From NCBI RefSeq assembly GCF_004305975.1, contig NZ_BHZI01000007.1, positions 1-46,066 of the forward strand: a DNA stretch of 46,066 nt, read 5' to 3'. Positions 1 through 8,353 of the stretch are shown piece by piece. The DNA is from Streptomyces otsuchiensis (lineage in GTDB: Bacteria; Actinomycetota; Actinomycetes; Streptomycetales; Streptomycetaceae). The position numbers and the translations under genes were made by a program. Each line of letters begins with the position of its first letter. Position 1 is the stretch's first letter. Below the pieces are notes generated by a model that did no database searches, was not told where the DNA came from, and saw only the letters and a program-made list of their open reading frames with translations.

Positions 1-82
1 CCGCGCGCAGGGAGGGCCCCACGCGGACCCCGCCACGCCCACGAACGCCCCTGCCACGCCCGCGAGCGCCCCCGCCGCGTCC

Positions 83-1378
83 GTGCCGCAGCCGGGACGG
101 CGGCGGCCCCGGGTACCGGCGTCCGTGCGCCGGGTGGCGGCCTGGCCGCAGCCCGCGCTGCGCACCCTGCGCCGCTTCCCCTGGAGCCGGTTCCCGGCGG
201 CGGCACGTCAGGTGCGTGGACGGATCTCCCACAGCCGCGAGCTGGACCGCACCCGCACCCGTCCGCAGCGGCTGGCGCCGCGCAGTCGCCGCATGGAGGC
301 GGCGGCCGTCGCCGGTTCGGTGCTGCTCTGCCTGCTGGTGGGGGCCGTGGCGCCCACGCCCGGCTCGCAGAACCGGGAGGCACAGGCTTCCGCCGCCGGG
401 GAGACCGGTTCGGCCGCGCCGGACGGCGAGGTGGACGGGTCGGCCATGGACCGCTCCGACCCGACCCGCATCCGGGTGCCGCAGATCGGGATCGATGTCG
501 AGGTGTTCGGCGCCGACCTGGACCCGAACGGTGGCCCGCCGAGCCCGGCCGAGGAGGACGCGATGCGCGCCGCCTGGTACGCGGGCGGTGTCTCCCCGGG
601 TGAGAACGGCTCCTCGCTGATCGTCGGCCACCTCGACACCCTGACCGGCCCGGCCGCGTTCGCGGGGCTGGGGATGCTGGAGCCCGGCGGGACGATCGAG
701 GTGGACCGTGAGGACGGCAGCACCGCCGTCTTCACCGTGGAGACGGTCGAGCAGTACCCGAAGGAGGACTTCCCCAACGACCGTGTCTACGGAGCCACCG
801 AGGACCCGCAGCTGCGGCTGATCACCTGCGGCGGCCGGTGGACGGCCGACGGCGGCTACGACGCCAACATCGTGGCCTACGCCCGGCTCGGAGACGGTTC
901 CGGACCGCCCGCCTCCGGCGACGCCGGCGCTGACGGGGGCTCCCCCGACGCCGACGGCGCCCCGGACACCGACGGCGCCGTGGACGACGGGCTGGACCTG
1001 CCGTTCTACCCGTTCGTCCCCGAGGGGGAGCGCGGTGACGCCGGACCGGACGCCCCCGGAGCCACCGGCCCGGGGATGTTCAGCCGGCTCGGTGGCATCG
1101 GCAGCCTGACCGAGCTGGACGGTTTCGCGCTGCCCGAGGGTTTCGGCAGCCCGGACGGCACCACCCCGAACGACGGCTTCCCGGAGTCGTTCGGCGGCGA
1201 CGAGTTCGGCAACGGCTTCACCGGGCACCTCGACTCCTTCGAGGGCGCCCACGCCCCCGGTGACGTCCTCGGCGACGTGTTCGGTGACGTCTTCGCTGAC
1301 GGCGCCGGCGACGCCGTCAGCGACCTCGCTCCGGAGGCTCCGCCAGCAGATTCCGGAGAGCCAGCGCCAGGGTGGTGA
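83..1378 (+). CDS. class F sortase, N terminus possibly outside the window
   Basis: Sortase-family cysteine transpeptidase, anchored in the membrane and acting outside the cell. A hydrophobic segment follows Met71 (VAGSVLLCLLVGAVA). The sortase fold spans about residues 125-270, with a catalytic His in VGHLDT (H183), Cys in LITCGG (C249) and a nearby Arg (R252). This compact form without the usual C-terminal membrane helix fits class F. Residues 270-431 are a Gly/Asp/Pro-rich low-complexity tail, unusual for the family. The GTG at 83 is only the first start available: the frame is open to base 2, encoding a Pro/Ala/Thr-rich stretch, so the gene may begin outside the window; ATG at 293 is another possible start. 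Its last 62 bases overlap the opposing formamidase gene. No pilin-like or LPxTG substrate is seen nearby. Confidence 0.8.
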   Translation: MPQPGRRRPRVPASVRRVAAWPQPALRTLRRFPWSRFPAAARQVRGRISHSRELDRTRTRPQRLAPRSRRMEAAAVAGSVLLCLLVGAVAPTPGSQNREAQASAAGETGSAAPDGEVDGSAMDRSDPTRIRVPQIGIDVEVFGADLDPNGGPPSPAEEDAMRAAWYAGGVSPGENGSSLIVGHLDTLTGPAAFAGLGMLEPGGTIEVDREDGSTAVFTVETVEQYPKEDFPNDRVYGATEDPQLRLITCGGRWTADGGYDANIVAYARLGDGSGPPASGDAGADGGSPDADGAPDTDGAVDDGLDLPFYPFVPEGERGDAGPDAPGATGPGMFSRLGGIGSLTELDGFALPEGFGSPDGTTPNDGFPESFGGDEFGNGFTGHLDSFEGAHAPGDVLGDVFGDVFADGAGDAVSDLAPEAPPADSGEPAPGW

Positions 1379-2117
1379 ACGCCGGGGTCTCCGGCAGGAA
1401 CGGCGCGTAGTGGCCGACCCCGGGCAGCCGCAGCAGCTGCCCGGGGTGCCGCTCGGCGTAGTTCAGGGACAGTTCCAGCGGGACCTGCGCGTCCTTGGTT
1501 CCGTGCACCAGCGTGACCGGCGCGGCCGGTGCGGGAAGCCGCAACGGGTCCGTCTCCGGGAGGAGTTCGCGCCAACCCTCCCCGAGGAAGTCACGGACCG
1601 CGCCGCCGCCCAGCTCCAGCCGTTCGGCCAGCTCCAGGTCGGCGACCGGCGCCACCGCGACCGTGTGGTGGACCCGCTCGGGGTGGCGGGAGGCCGCCCA
1701 CAGGGCGAGCTGGCCTCCGGCGGAGTGCCCGGCGAGGACCACCGGCTCCTCGAAGCGGGTCAGCGCGGCGGCGATGTCGTCGAAGGTCTCCGGGTGGCCG
1801 CCGCCTCCGCCCACCCTGCGGTACTCGACGAGGGCCACCGGGATGCCGTGCCCGGCCAGCGCGCCCGCGAACGGCGCCAGGTGGCGGCGGTCGTACGCCT
1901 CCCGCCAGAACCCGCCGTGCAGCACGACCAGCCGGGGGTCGCCCTCGCCGTGGAAGTCGATGAGCTGGGAGGGGTGGTCCCCGTACCGCTCGGTGCGGTC
2001 CGGGAGCACGGGGGCGAGCCGGGTCAGCTCGCGCATCTCCGCCGCGTCCTGGCCGGTCTCGCGCACTCCGGTGCCGCTGCCCCGCGCGGGGTCTCCCCCG
2101 CTCGTTCCGCCGTTCAC
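1317..2117 (-). CDS. kynB: alpha/beta hydrolase, probable N-formylkynurenine formamidase
   Basis: Likely hydrolyses N-formylkynurenine to kynurenine and formate, the second step of oxidative tryptophan breakdown. The 266-residue protein has the oxyanion-hole motif HGGFW near residue 68, the nucleophile elbow GHSAGG near residue 130, a late Asp in HGTKDAQVP and a catalytic His in GVGHYAPF. The HGG-type oxyanion motif is typical of kynurenine formamidases of the alpha/beta-hydrolase (esterase/lipase) type. The function rests mainly on position: it is the third gene, 151 bases downstream of kynureninase and on the same strand. The GTG start at 2117 is supported by AAGGAG about nine bases upstream. 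It could be another esterase, but the context makes formamidase the best reading. The bacterial KynB name usually denotes an unrelated metal enzyme, so the symbol is functional only. Confidence 0.78.
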   Translation of the reverse strand: MNGGTSGGDPARGSGTGVRETGQDAAEMRELTRLAPVLPDRTERYGDHPSQLIDFHGEGDPRLVVLHGGFWREAYDRRHLAPFAGALAGHGIPVALVEYRRVGGGGGHPETFDDIAAALTRFEEPVVLAGHSAGGQLALWAASRHPERVHHTVAVAPVADLELAERLELGGGAVRDFLGEGWRELLPETDPLRLPAPAAPVTLVHGTKDAQVPLELSLNYAERHPGQLLRLPGVGHYAPFLPETPAFTTLALALRNLLAEPPERGR

Positions 2118-2268
2118 GCTGCTGCTCCTTCCGGCGTTGGTTCGTCACGCTCCCGGTCGCGTACCCGGGCGGACAGCCCTCACGCGGCCGGGCCACAGCC
2201 GGCCCGCCTCCGGGCCACGGGCCCCGCCCTCCGGCCCCACCCCGGCGGGCGGGGCCGGAGGCGCACGG

Positions 2269-3570
2269 CTACCGCTCGTCGATCACCGCCGCCAGGACGG
2301 TCGCGGCGCGCAGCGCGTCACCGAACGAGGTGTACAGCGGCGTGAAGCCGAACCGCAGCACATCGGGCTGCCGGAAGTCGCCGACCACACCGCGCCGGAT
2401 CAGCTCGGCCATGACCTCCCGCGCTCCCTCGCAGCGCAGCGCGACCTGGCTGCCGCGCCGGGCGTGCTCGCGCGGCGTCACGCAGCTGACCGCGCCGTCC
2501 GGCAGCAGCGCCGAGACGCACTCCAGGAAGAAGTCGGTGAGCGCCAGGCTCTTGGCGCGCACCTGCTGCGGGTCGACGCCGTCCCAGACCTCCAGCGCGC
2601 TCTCCAGGGCGAGCATCGACAGGATGTCGGGGGTGCCGACGCGGCCACGCGCGGCGCCCTCCGCCGGGGTGTACGCGGCCTCCATGGCGAACGGCTCGGC
2701 GTGCGAGTTCCAGCCGGGCAGCGGCGAGTCGAACCGGCCCTGGTGTTCGCCCCGCACATAGAGGAACGCGGGTGCGCCCGGACCGCCGTTGAGGTACTTG
2801 TATCCGCAGCCGACCGCGAAGTCGGCGCCGTCCGCGTCCAGCTGGACGGGGAGGGCACCGGCGCTGTGGCAGAGGTCCCAGACGATCAGAGCCCCGGCGG
2901 CATGCGCGGCGGCGGTCAGCGCGGGCAGGTCGTACAGCTCGCCGGAGCGGTAGTCGACGTGGTTGGCCAGCACCACGGCGGTGCGCGGGCCGACCTCCGC
3001 CGCCAGGTCGGCCATGGCGACGGCGCGCACCGTGCGGCCGGTGAGCCGCGCGGCGGAGGCGGCGATGTAGCCGTCGGTGGGGAAGGTCGCCGCGTCCACC
3101 AGGATCTCGTCACGCGCGGGCGACTCCGTCACGCCGTCATCCCCGTCCGCCCCTTCCGCCGCGTCGGCGAGACGGACGGCGGCGACCAGCGCCTTGAAGA
3201 TGTTGACGCTGGTGGAGTCGCCGACGACGACCCGGCCGGGGCCCGCGCCGACCAGGGGGGCGATCCGGTCACCGACGCGTTCCGGCGCGGTCCACCAGCC
3301 GGACTCGGTCCAGGATCGGATGCGCAGTTCGCCCCACTCGCGGGCGACCACGTCGGCCAGCCGGGCGGGAACGGCGGCCGGCAGCGCGCCGAGGGAGTTG
3401 CCGTCGAGGTAGACGGTGTCGTCCAGGACGAAGGCCGCCCGGAGGCCGGCCAGCGGGTCGGCGTCGTCCAGCGCCGCCGCCCGCTCGGCCAGGCGCGACG
3501 GCGCCGGCGAGGGCGCGACGGCGGCTTCCGGGGCTCCGGGGGTCTGGGTGGTCCGGGTGGTCTCAGACAT
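2269..3570 (-). CDS. kynU: kynureninase
   Basis: PLP-dependent hydrolase that cleaves kynurenine to anthranilate and alanine. The 433 residues match the usual family length. Visible marks are the N-terminal YLDGNSLGALP motif near residue 53, the substrate-pocket stretch VVGDSTSVNIFK, a WDLCHSAGA motif carrying the PLP-pairing Asp, and the Schiff-base lysine in GCGYKYLNGGPGAPAF. The start overlaps the end of the tryptophan 2,3-dioxygenase gene by eight bases, so the two are probably translationally coupled. With the formamidase downstream this yields anthranilate, usable for tryptophan recycling, secondary metabolism or further catabolism. The first 25 or so residues are a low-complexity Thr/Pro/Ala extension. 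Confidence 0.95.
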   Translation of the reverse strand: MSETTRTTQTPGAPEAAVAPSPAPSRLAERAAALDDADPLAGLRAAFVLDDTVYLDGNSLGALPAAVPARLADVVAREWGELRIRSWTESGWWTAPERVGDRIAPLVGAGPGRVVVGDSTSVNIFKALVAAVRLADAAEGADGDDGVTESPARDEILVDAATFPTDGYIAASAARLTGRTVRAVAMADLAAEVGPRTAVVLANHVDYRSGELYDLPALTAAAHAAGALIVWDLCHSAGALPVQLDADGADFAVGCGYKYLNGGPGAPAFLYVRGEHQGRFDSPLPGWNSHAEPFAMEAAYTPAEGAARGRVGTPDILSMLALESALEVWDGVDPQQVRAKSLALTDFFLECVSALLPDGAVSCVTPREHARRGSQVALRCEGAREVMAELIRRGVVGDFRQPDVLRFGFTPLYTSFGDALRAATVLAAVIDER

Positions 3571-4405
3571 GGCTGCGGGCCGTCCAGAGCTCGGGGAAGA
3601 CGTTCTTGCGGGCCCGCTTCTCCAGCCAGGCCACCCCGGCGGAACCGCCGGTGCCGACCTTGGAGCCCATCGCGCGGCGGGTGGCCACCAGGTGGTCGTT
3701 GCGCCAGCGCCAGACCAGCTCGCCGACCTCGGTCAGTCCCTCGCCGAGACGGACCAGTTCGCCGTCCTGCTCGCCCCGGTAGACCTCGGCCCAGAGGGCC
3801 TCGACCTCCGGGTGCGGCTCGTGGCGTGCGGTCGGCTCGCGTTCCAGGACCGCCGCCGGTACGGCGAACCCGCGCCGGTGCAGCAGCCGCAGCACCTCGT
3901 CGTAGAGGCTGGGCTGCGCCAGCGCCTTCTCCAGCTCGGCGTGGACGCGCGGCGCGCCCCGGTGCGGGACCAGCATCGACGCGGACTTCTCACCGAGCAG
4001 GAACTCCATCCGCCGGTACATCGCCGACTGGAATCCGGAGCCCTCGCCGAGCGCGGCCCGGTAGGCGTTGAACTGGGCGGGCGTGAGGTGGGCGATCGGC
4101 TTCCACGAGGCGTTGAGCGACTCCAGCTCCCAGGTGGAGCGGCGCAGCGCGGACAGGGCGACCGGGATGTCGTCGCGGCGCAGGGCCTCGGCGGCGGTCT
4201 CCCACTCGTGGACGATGACGGTGAACCACAGTTCCATCACCTGGGTGGTCACCAGGAAGACCATCTCGCCCGGATCGTCGGACCGGGGGTGCTGGAGGTG
4301 GGTGAGGACCTCCGCCTGGACGTAGTCCTCGTAGGGGGTGGTGCCCTGGAAGTCGAGGTTCGGCAACCCCGGGTCGGCCTCCGTGGGCGCAGGCTGGTGC
4401 GACAT
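3563..4405 (-). CDS. kynA: tryptophan 2,3-dioxygenase
   Basis: Haem dioxygenase that opens the indole ring of L-tryptophan to N-formylkynurenine, the committed step of the kynurenine route. The 280-residue length is normal. Diagnostic segments are the N-terminal YEDYVQAEVLTHLQ, FLVTTQVMELWF near residue 50 (substrate-binding region), and the C-terminal RWRNDHLVATRRAMGSKVGTGGSAG block, whose His is the expected proximal haem ligand and whose GTGGS motif contacts substrate. It is the first gene of the kynA-kynU-formamidase run. A GGAG ribosome site lies about eight bases before the ATG at 4405. Confidence 0.95.
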   Translation of the reverse strand: MSHQPAPTEADPGLPNLDFQGTTPYEDYVQAEVLTHLQHPRSDDPGEMVFLVTTQVMELWFTVIVHEWETAAEALRRDDIPVALSALRRSTWELESLNASWKPIAHLTPAQFNAYRAALGEGSGFQSAMYRRMEFLLGEKSASMLVPHRGAPRVHAELEKALAQPSLYDEVLRLLHRRGFAVPAAVLEREPTARHEPHPEVEALWAEVYRGEQDGELVRLGEGLTEVGELVWRWRNDHLVATRRAMGSKVGTGGSAGVAWLEKRARKNVFPELWTARSHV

Positions 4406-4758
4406 CGCTGTCTCCGTGAAGTCTTGCCACCGGGTAGCGGTCCGCCCCTTCCTTCCGGCTTGGAGGCCCCGGTCCCCTCAGGTCCACCCGTCCGCGACCG
4501 CGTTCGGGGGCCTGGGGAAATCATCGGTCGCGCGCCGCCGATCGGCAAGGCACGGCGGGCCGGGTACCCGGCGGGGTGGCGAACGCGACACCGCAGGCGG
4601 GGGCGGGGCGCCGCCCGGCGCGCGGCGGGATCACGGCGGGCGGCAGGACGGCGGGGGCGCTCGGTGGCGCGGCGGCGCGGTGGCGCGGTGGCGTGGAAAC
4701 GCGAACGGCGCCCGCCGGGAGGGCGGGCGCCGAGGGGCGCGGCGGGCGCCGCGCGCCG
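4406..4758. other. non-coding gap upstream of kynA and downstream of the DUF3151 gene
   Basis: About 350 bases without a convincing gene. The kynA side should hold its promoter, but no clear -35/-10 pair is visible. The middle (about 4663-4693) is a degenerate run of GCGGTGGC-like units. The far end carries the hairpin at 4706-4732, listed separately. Confidence 0.5.
4706..4732 (-). terminator. hairpin terminator after the DUF3151 gene
   Basis: Perfect 11-bp GC stem (4706-4716 with 4722-4732) and a 5-base loop, 27 bases past the stop of the DUF3151 gene at 4759. There is no U-tract, which is common for GC-rich actinobacterial terminators. Confidence 0.6.
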
Positions 4759-5181
4759 TCAGTACGTTCCGGAGAGCGTCTCGGCGGCGGTCGGCGAGCT
4801 GTCCTTGAGGAACATGCAGCAGCGCTGCTGCTCCTCGTCCTCACCGATCGCCTGGGCGGCGCGGGCGAGGGCGTGCAGGGCGCGGAGGAAGCCGCGGTTG
4901 GGCTCGTGCTCCCACGGCACCGGGCCGTGGCCCTTCCAGCCGCTGCGCCGCAGGGCGTCCAGGCCGCGGTGGTAGCCCGTGCGGGCGTACGCGTAGGAGG
5001 CGACGTTGTCGCCGGCCTCGAACGCGTCGTCGGCGAGCTGGGCCCAGGCGAGCGAGGAGGAGGGGAAGCGGGCGGCGACGTCCGACGGCTGGGTGCCGCC
5101 GGCGAGCATCTCGCGGGGTTCCGGGTCGTCGGGCAGGTGGGTCGGGGGCGGTCCCCCGAGCAGGTTCTCGTGCATGGACAT
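4759..5181 (-). CDS. DUF3151 domain-containing protein
   Basis: A 140-residue soluble protein that I recognise as the actinobacterial DUF3151 family, of unknown function. It begins MSMHENLLGGPPPTHLP and continues with helical segments (SSSLAWAQLADDAFEAGDNV, then YAYARTGYHRGLDALRRSGW), with a Cys pair in EQQRCCMFLKDS near the C terminus. The ATG at 5181 was chosen over an upstream in-frame extension to 5397 because the extra residues are low-complexity and the family normally begins here. It lies downstream of the aldolase gene on the same strand but is separated from it by 283 bases and a putative terminator. No signal peptide or membrane segment. Confidence 0.85.
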   Translation of the reverse strand: MSMHENLLGGPPPTHLPDDPEPREMLAGGTQPSDVAARFPSSSLAWAQLADDAFEAGDNVASYAYARTGYHRGLDALRRSGWKGHGPVPWEHEPNRGFLRALHALARAAQAIGEDEEQQRCCMFLKDSSPTAAETLSGTY

Positions 5182-5340
5182 GGTTCCAGTCTGCCTGCTC
5201 CGGGCCGCCGGGCGGGCCGGGAGGCCGGGAGTTCCGGCCGGAAGTGGCCGTCCCGGGCACCCCTCGGCGCCCCGCGACGCCTCGCGGTGGCGCGGGAACC
5301 GCCGGTGACGGCGAGCGCCCTGACCGCCCTGACGTGCGGA

Positions 5341-5380
5341 AGGGCGGGCCGGTACCGGTGATCCGGCAACGGCCCGCCCT
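5341..5380 (-). terminator. possible terminator after the aldolase gene
   Basis: A 10-bp perfect GC inverted repeat, 5341-5350 with 5371-5380, enclosing a 20-base loop. It lies about 85 bases beyond the aldolase stop at 5465. The large loop lowers confidence. Confidence 0.4.
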
Positions 5381-5464
5381 CGGGACGCGATACACACGGC
5401 GGGCGGGCGCCCGGCTCGCGCCGGTGGGCGCGCGCTCCAGCGCTCCCGTTCACCCGCCCGCGTA

Positions 5465-6487
5465 CTACTTCAGGCGGGTACCGGTGGAGCGCAGGTCGGC
5501 GCAGGCGCTGGTGACGCGCGCGGCCATCGAGCCCTCGGCCAGCTTGCCCCAGCTGCGCGGGTCGTACGTCTTCTTGTCGCCGACCTCGCCGTCGACCTTC
5601 AGCACGCCCGCGTAGTTGCGCAGCATGTGGTCGGCGACGGGGCGGGTGAAGGCGTACTGGGTGTCGGTGTCGAGGTTCATCTTGACCACACCGTTCTCCA
5701 GCGCGGTGGCGATCTCCTCGGCGGTGGAGCCGGAACCGCCGTGGAAGACGAAGTCGAACGGCTCCTGCTTGCCGTACTTGGCGCCGACGCCCTCCTGGAG
5801 GTCCTTCAGCAGCTCGGGACGGAGCACCACGTTGCCCGGCTTGTAGACACCGTGCACGTTGCCGAAGGAGGCGGCCAGCAGGTAGCGGCCGTGCTCGCCC
5901 AGGCCCAGCGCCTCGGCGGTGCGCAGCGCGTCGTCGACGGTGGTGTACAGCTCGTCGTTGATCTCGTGGGTGACGCCGTCCTCCTCGCCACCGGTCGGGG
6001 TGATCTCGACCTCCAGGATGATCCGGGCGGCGGCGGCCAGCGCCAGCAGCTCCCTGCCGATCTCCAGGTTGTCGGCCAGCGTCTCCGCCGAGCCGTCCCA
6101 CATGTGCGACTGGAACAGCGGGTTCTCACCGCGCTCGACGCGCTCCCGGGAGACGGCCAGCAGCGGACGGACGTAGCCGTCCAGCTTGTCCTTCGGGCAG
6201 TGGTCGGTGTGCAGCGCGATGTTGACCGGGTACTTCTTCGCGACGACGTGCGCGAACTCGGCGAGGGCGACCGAACCGGTGACCATCTCCTTGTCGTACT
6301 GGCCACCGAGGAACTCGGCACCGCCGGTGGAGATCTGGACGATGCCGTCGCTCTCCGCCTCGGCGAAGCCGCGCAGCGCGGCGTGCAGCGTCTGCGTCGA
6401 GGTGACGTTGATGGCGGGGTAGGCGAACCTGCCTGCCTTCGCCCGGTCGAGCATCTCGTTGTAGACCTCGGGGGTCGCGATGGGCAT
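5465..6487 (-). CDS. fbaA: class II fructose-bisphosphate aldolase
   Basis: Zinc-dependent glycolytic/gluconeogenic aldolase converting fructose 1,6-bisphosphate to dihydroxyacetone phosphate and glyceraldehyde 3-phosphate in the cytoplasm. The 340-residue protein starts MPIATPEVYNEML and carries the class II metal-site motifs: HTDHCPKDK (about residue 96), the glutamate-rich EITPTGGEEDG, GNVHGVYKPG, and FHGGSGS with the phosphate-binding Gly/Ser residues. The ATG at 6487 is preceded by AAGGAG at good spacing; the upstream in-frame extension to 6634 has no such support. The gene appears monocistronic, about 290 bases from pyrE. Confidence 0.96.
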   Translation of the reverse strand: MPIATPEVYNEMLDRAKAGRFAYPAINVTSTQTLHAALRGFAEAESDGIVQISTGGAEFLGGQYDKEMVTGSVALAEFAHVVAKKYPVNIALHTDHCPKDKLDGYVRPLLAVSRERVERGENPLFQSHMWDGSAETLADNLEIGRELLALAAAARIILEVEITPTGGEEDGVTHEINDELYTTVDDALRTAEALGLGEHGRYLLAASFGNVHGVYKPGNVVLRPELLKDLQEGVGAKYGKQEPFDFVFHGGSGSTAEEIATALENGVVKMNLDTDTQYAFTRPVADHMLRNYAGVLKVDGEVGDKKTYDPRSWGKLAEGSMAARVTSACADLRSTGTRLK

Positions 6488-6777
6488 CGTCCGCTCCTTG
6501 GGGTGTACCGGTGCACTTGTGCGGGTCGGCCCGGGACGTCGCACACACACGCGCCTGCCTGGATGAGGCTGGTACGCGTACGCGCGCCCGACCACCGGCG
6601 TCCTGGGCCACGGGACGACCTCAGCGTCGTCCAAGCCAGGCCCATCTTCCCAGACCGGCCGCCGGAGGTCAGCCCGGCCCGGATCGCACTCCGGCGCGGC
6701 CCTCCCGGGCGCGCCCCGGCGCGCGTTGTCCGAACGCTGTGGGCGGGCGTGCGGCGGCGGGCGGCGGGTGCCGCCGG

Positions 6778-7314
6778 TCAGCCCAGGCCCAGCTCGGGGA
6801 GGCCGAACACCTGCCGGTACTCCAGACCCGCCTCGGCCATCGCCGGAGCGGCGCCGCGCTCGACGATGACGGCGACCGCCACCACCTCGGCGCCCGCCTC
6901 CCGCAGCGCCTCGACGGCGGTCAGCGGCGAACCGCCGGTGGTGGAGGTGTCCTCGACCACCAGCACCCGGCGCCCGGCGATGTCCGGCCCCTCGATCCGG
7001 CGCTGCATGCCGTGAGCCTTCTGCGCCTTGCGGACCACGAAGGCGTCGAGCTTCCGGCCCTCGGCGGCGGCCACGTGCAGCATCGAGGTGGCCACCGGGT
7101 CGGCGCCCAGGGTGAGGCCGCCGACCGCGTCGTACTCCAGGTCCGCCGTCGCGTCGAGCATGGCCCGGCCCACCAGTGGCGCGGCCTGCGCGTCGAGGGT
7201 GATCCGCCGCAGATCGATGTAGTAGTCGGCCTCCAGGCCGGAGGAAAGGGTCACCCGGCCGTGAACCACGGCCTTGTCCTGGATCTGCCGCAGCAGCTCG
7301 TCACGCACGCTCAT
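6778..7314 (-). CDS. pyrE: orotate phosphoribosyltransferase
   Basis: Joins orotate and PRPP to form orotidine 5'-phosphate in de novo pyrimidine synthesis. The 178-residue protein starts MSVRDELLRQIQDKAVVHG. The PRPP-binding signature VLVVEDTSTTGGS lies near residue 115, and the catalytic-loop stretch FVVRKAQKAHGMQRRIEG just before it. The ATG at 7314 is preferred to the extension up to 7551, which is low-complexity and overlaps the epimerase gene. It lies about 110 bases downstream of that gene on the same strand. Confidence 0.94.
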   Translation of the reverse strand: MSVRDELLRQIQDKAVVHGRVTLSSGLEADYYIDLRRITLDAQAAPLVGRAMLDATADLEYDAVGGLTLGADPVATSMLHVAAAEGRKLDAFVVRKAQKAHGMQRRIEGPDIAGRRVLVVEDTSTTGGSPLTAVEALREAGAEVVAVAVIVERGAAPAMAEAGLEYRQVFGLPELGLG

Positions 7315-7423
7315 GCGGCCAGAGCCTAGGCGATGGGCGCGCGCCGCTCCCCGGCGGGCGCGCGGCGGGACCGCCCGCGCCGGGCCGCCCGCAGGGCGGT
7401 GGCAAGGCCGGCGGCAGCGCTGG

Positions 7424-8284
7424 TCAGGGGGTGTCAACGCCGTTGTGCCGGGCCCAACTCCAGGTGGTGGCGATCTCCAGCGGGTCGATCCGGGTGACCA
7501 GCCGGGGGTGGGTGTTGAGCCCGTTCGGCGGGCCGGACTGTGGCTCGACACACACGGCGTGGTCCTGCTCGTCGTAGACCACCACCCACTCGGCGCGGCT
7601 CGCGACCCGCAGGGTCAGCTCATCCGGCCACCGCAGGGTGACGTCCACGCCGTCGGGCATCGTGAAGCAGTCGTCCCACGGGCCGGGGCCCGGCTCCACG
7701 ACGGTGGTGGTGGCCAGCCCGTCCGCGCGCACCAGCTGCCCGGCCGGGTCGAAGTCGATCTCCACGTCCTTGCCGTCGGCGCTGAGCCGGCGCGGGAACC
7801 ACGGGTGCCAGCCCGCCTGGGCGGGGAAGGAGTCGCCGAGCGTCTCCACGCCCAGGGTCAGCGTCAGCCCGCCGCCGTCCTCGGCCAGCTCGACCAGCTG
7901 CGTGACCCGGCCGCGGTAGGGCCACGGTTCGGCGAGGTCCACCACGAACGCCGCGCTCCGCCCGTCGTCGGAACGGCTCACCGTCTCCCACGCCTGGTGG
8001 CGGACGGTGCCGTGGATGGCGTGATCACCCGCGTCCTTCGGCAACCGGTGCGTCCGGCCGCCGTCACGGAAGACGCCGCCACCGGTGCGCCCGCACCACG
8101 GCGCCATCACGAACGAACCGAACCCGCGCCCACGCACCAGGAGTTCGGTCCCGCCGACCGTCACCGAGCCGAGCCGGCAGCCCTCGTCGGGCAGCACGGT
8201 CACCTCGGCGTCGCCGGCACGCAGCCGCACGGCGCGGTCGTCGGTGCCGGTCACGTCGGGTTTGGCGGCGTCATGGAGAGTCAC
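7424..8284 (-). CDS. aldose 1-epimerase family protein
   Basis: A 286-residue cytoplasmic beta-sandwich protein of the aldose 1-epimerase (mutarotase)-like family. Visible marks are the substrate-pocket Arg in APWCGRTGGG, the first His in HAIHGTVR, the second in GWHPWFPR, and VVYDEQDHAVCVEPQSGPPNGLN, which contains the conserved Glu expected as the base. The GTG start at 8284 begins MTLHDAAKPDV. It probably interconverts sugar anomers, but the true substrate (glucose, galactose or a sugar phosphate) cannot be read from sequence. It is upstream of pyrE on the same strand and may be cotranscribed. Confidence 0.88.
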   Translation of the reverse strand: MTLHDAAKPDVTGTDDRAVRLRAGDAEVTVLPDEGCRLGSVTVGGTELLVRGRGFGSFVMAPWCGRTGGGVFRDGGRTHRLPKDAGDHAIHGTVRHQAWETVSRSDDGRSAAFVVDLAEPWPYRGRVTQLVELAEDGGGLTLTLGVETLGDSFPAQAGWHPWFPRRLSADGKDVEIDFDPAGQLVRADGLATTTVVEPGPGPWDDCFTMPDGVDVTLRWPDELTLRVASRAEWVVVYDEQDHAVCVEPQSGPPNGLNTHPRLVTRIDPLEIATTWSWARHNGVDTP

Positions 8285-8353
8285 AGCACGACGATAGTCC
8301 GCCGGGGCCGTCGCCGCGACGGCGGACGGGTGGTTCCCGGGGGCGGTGCGGAG

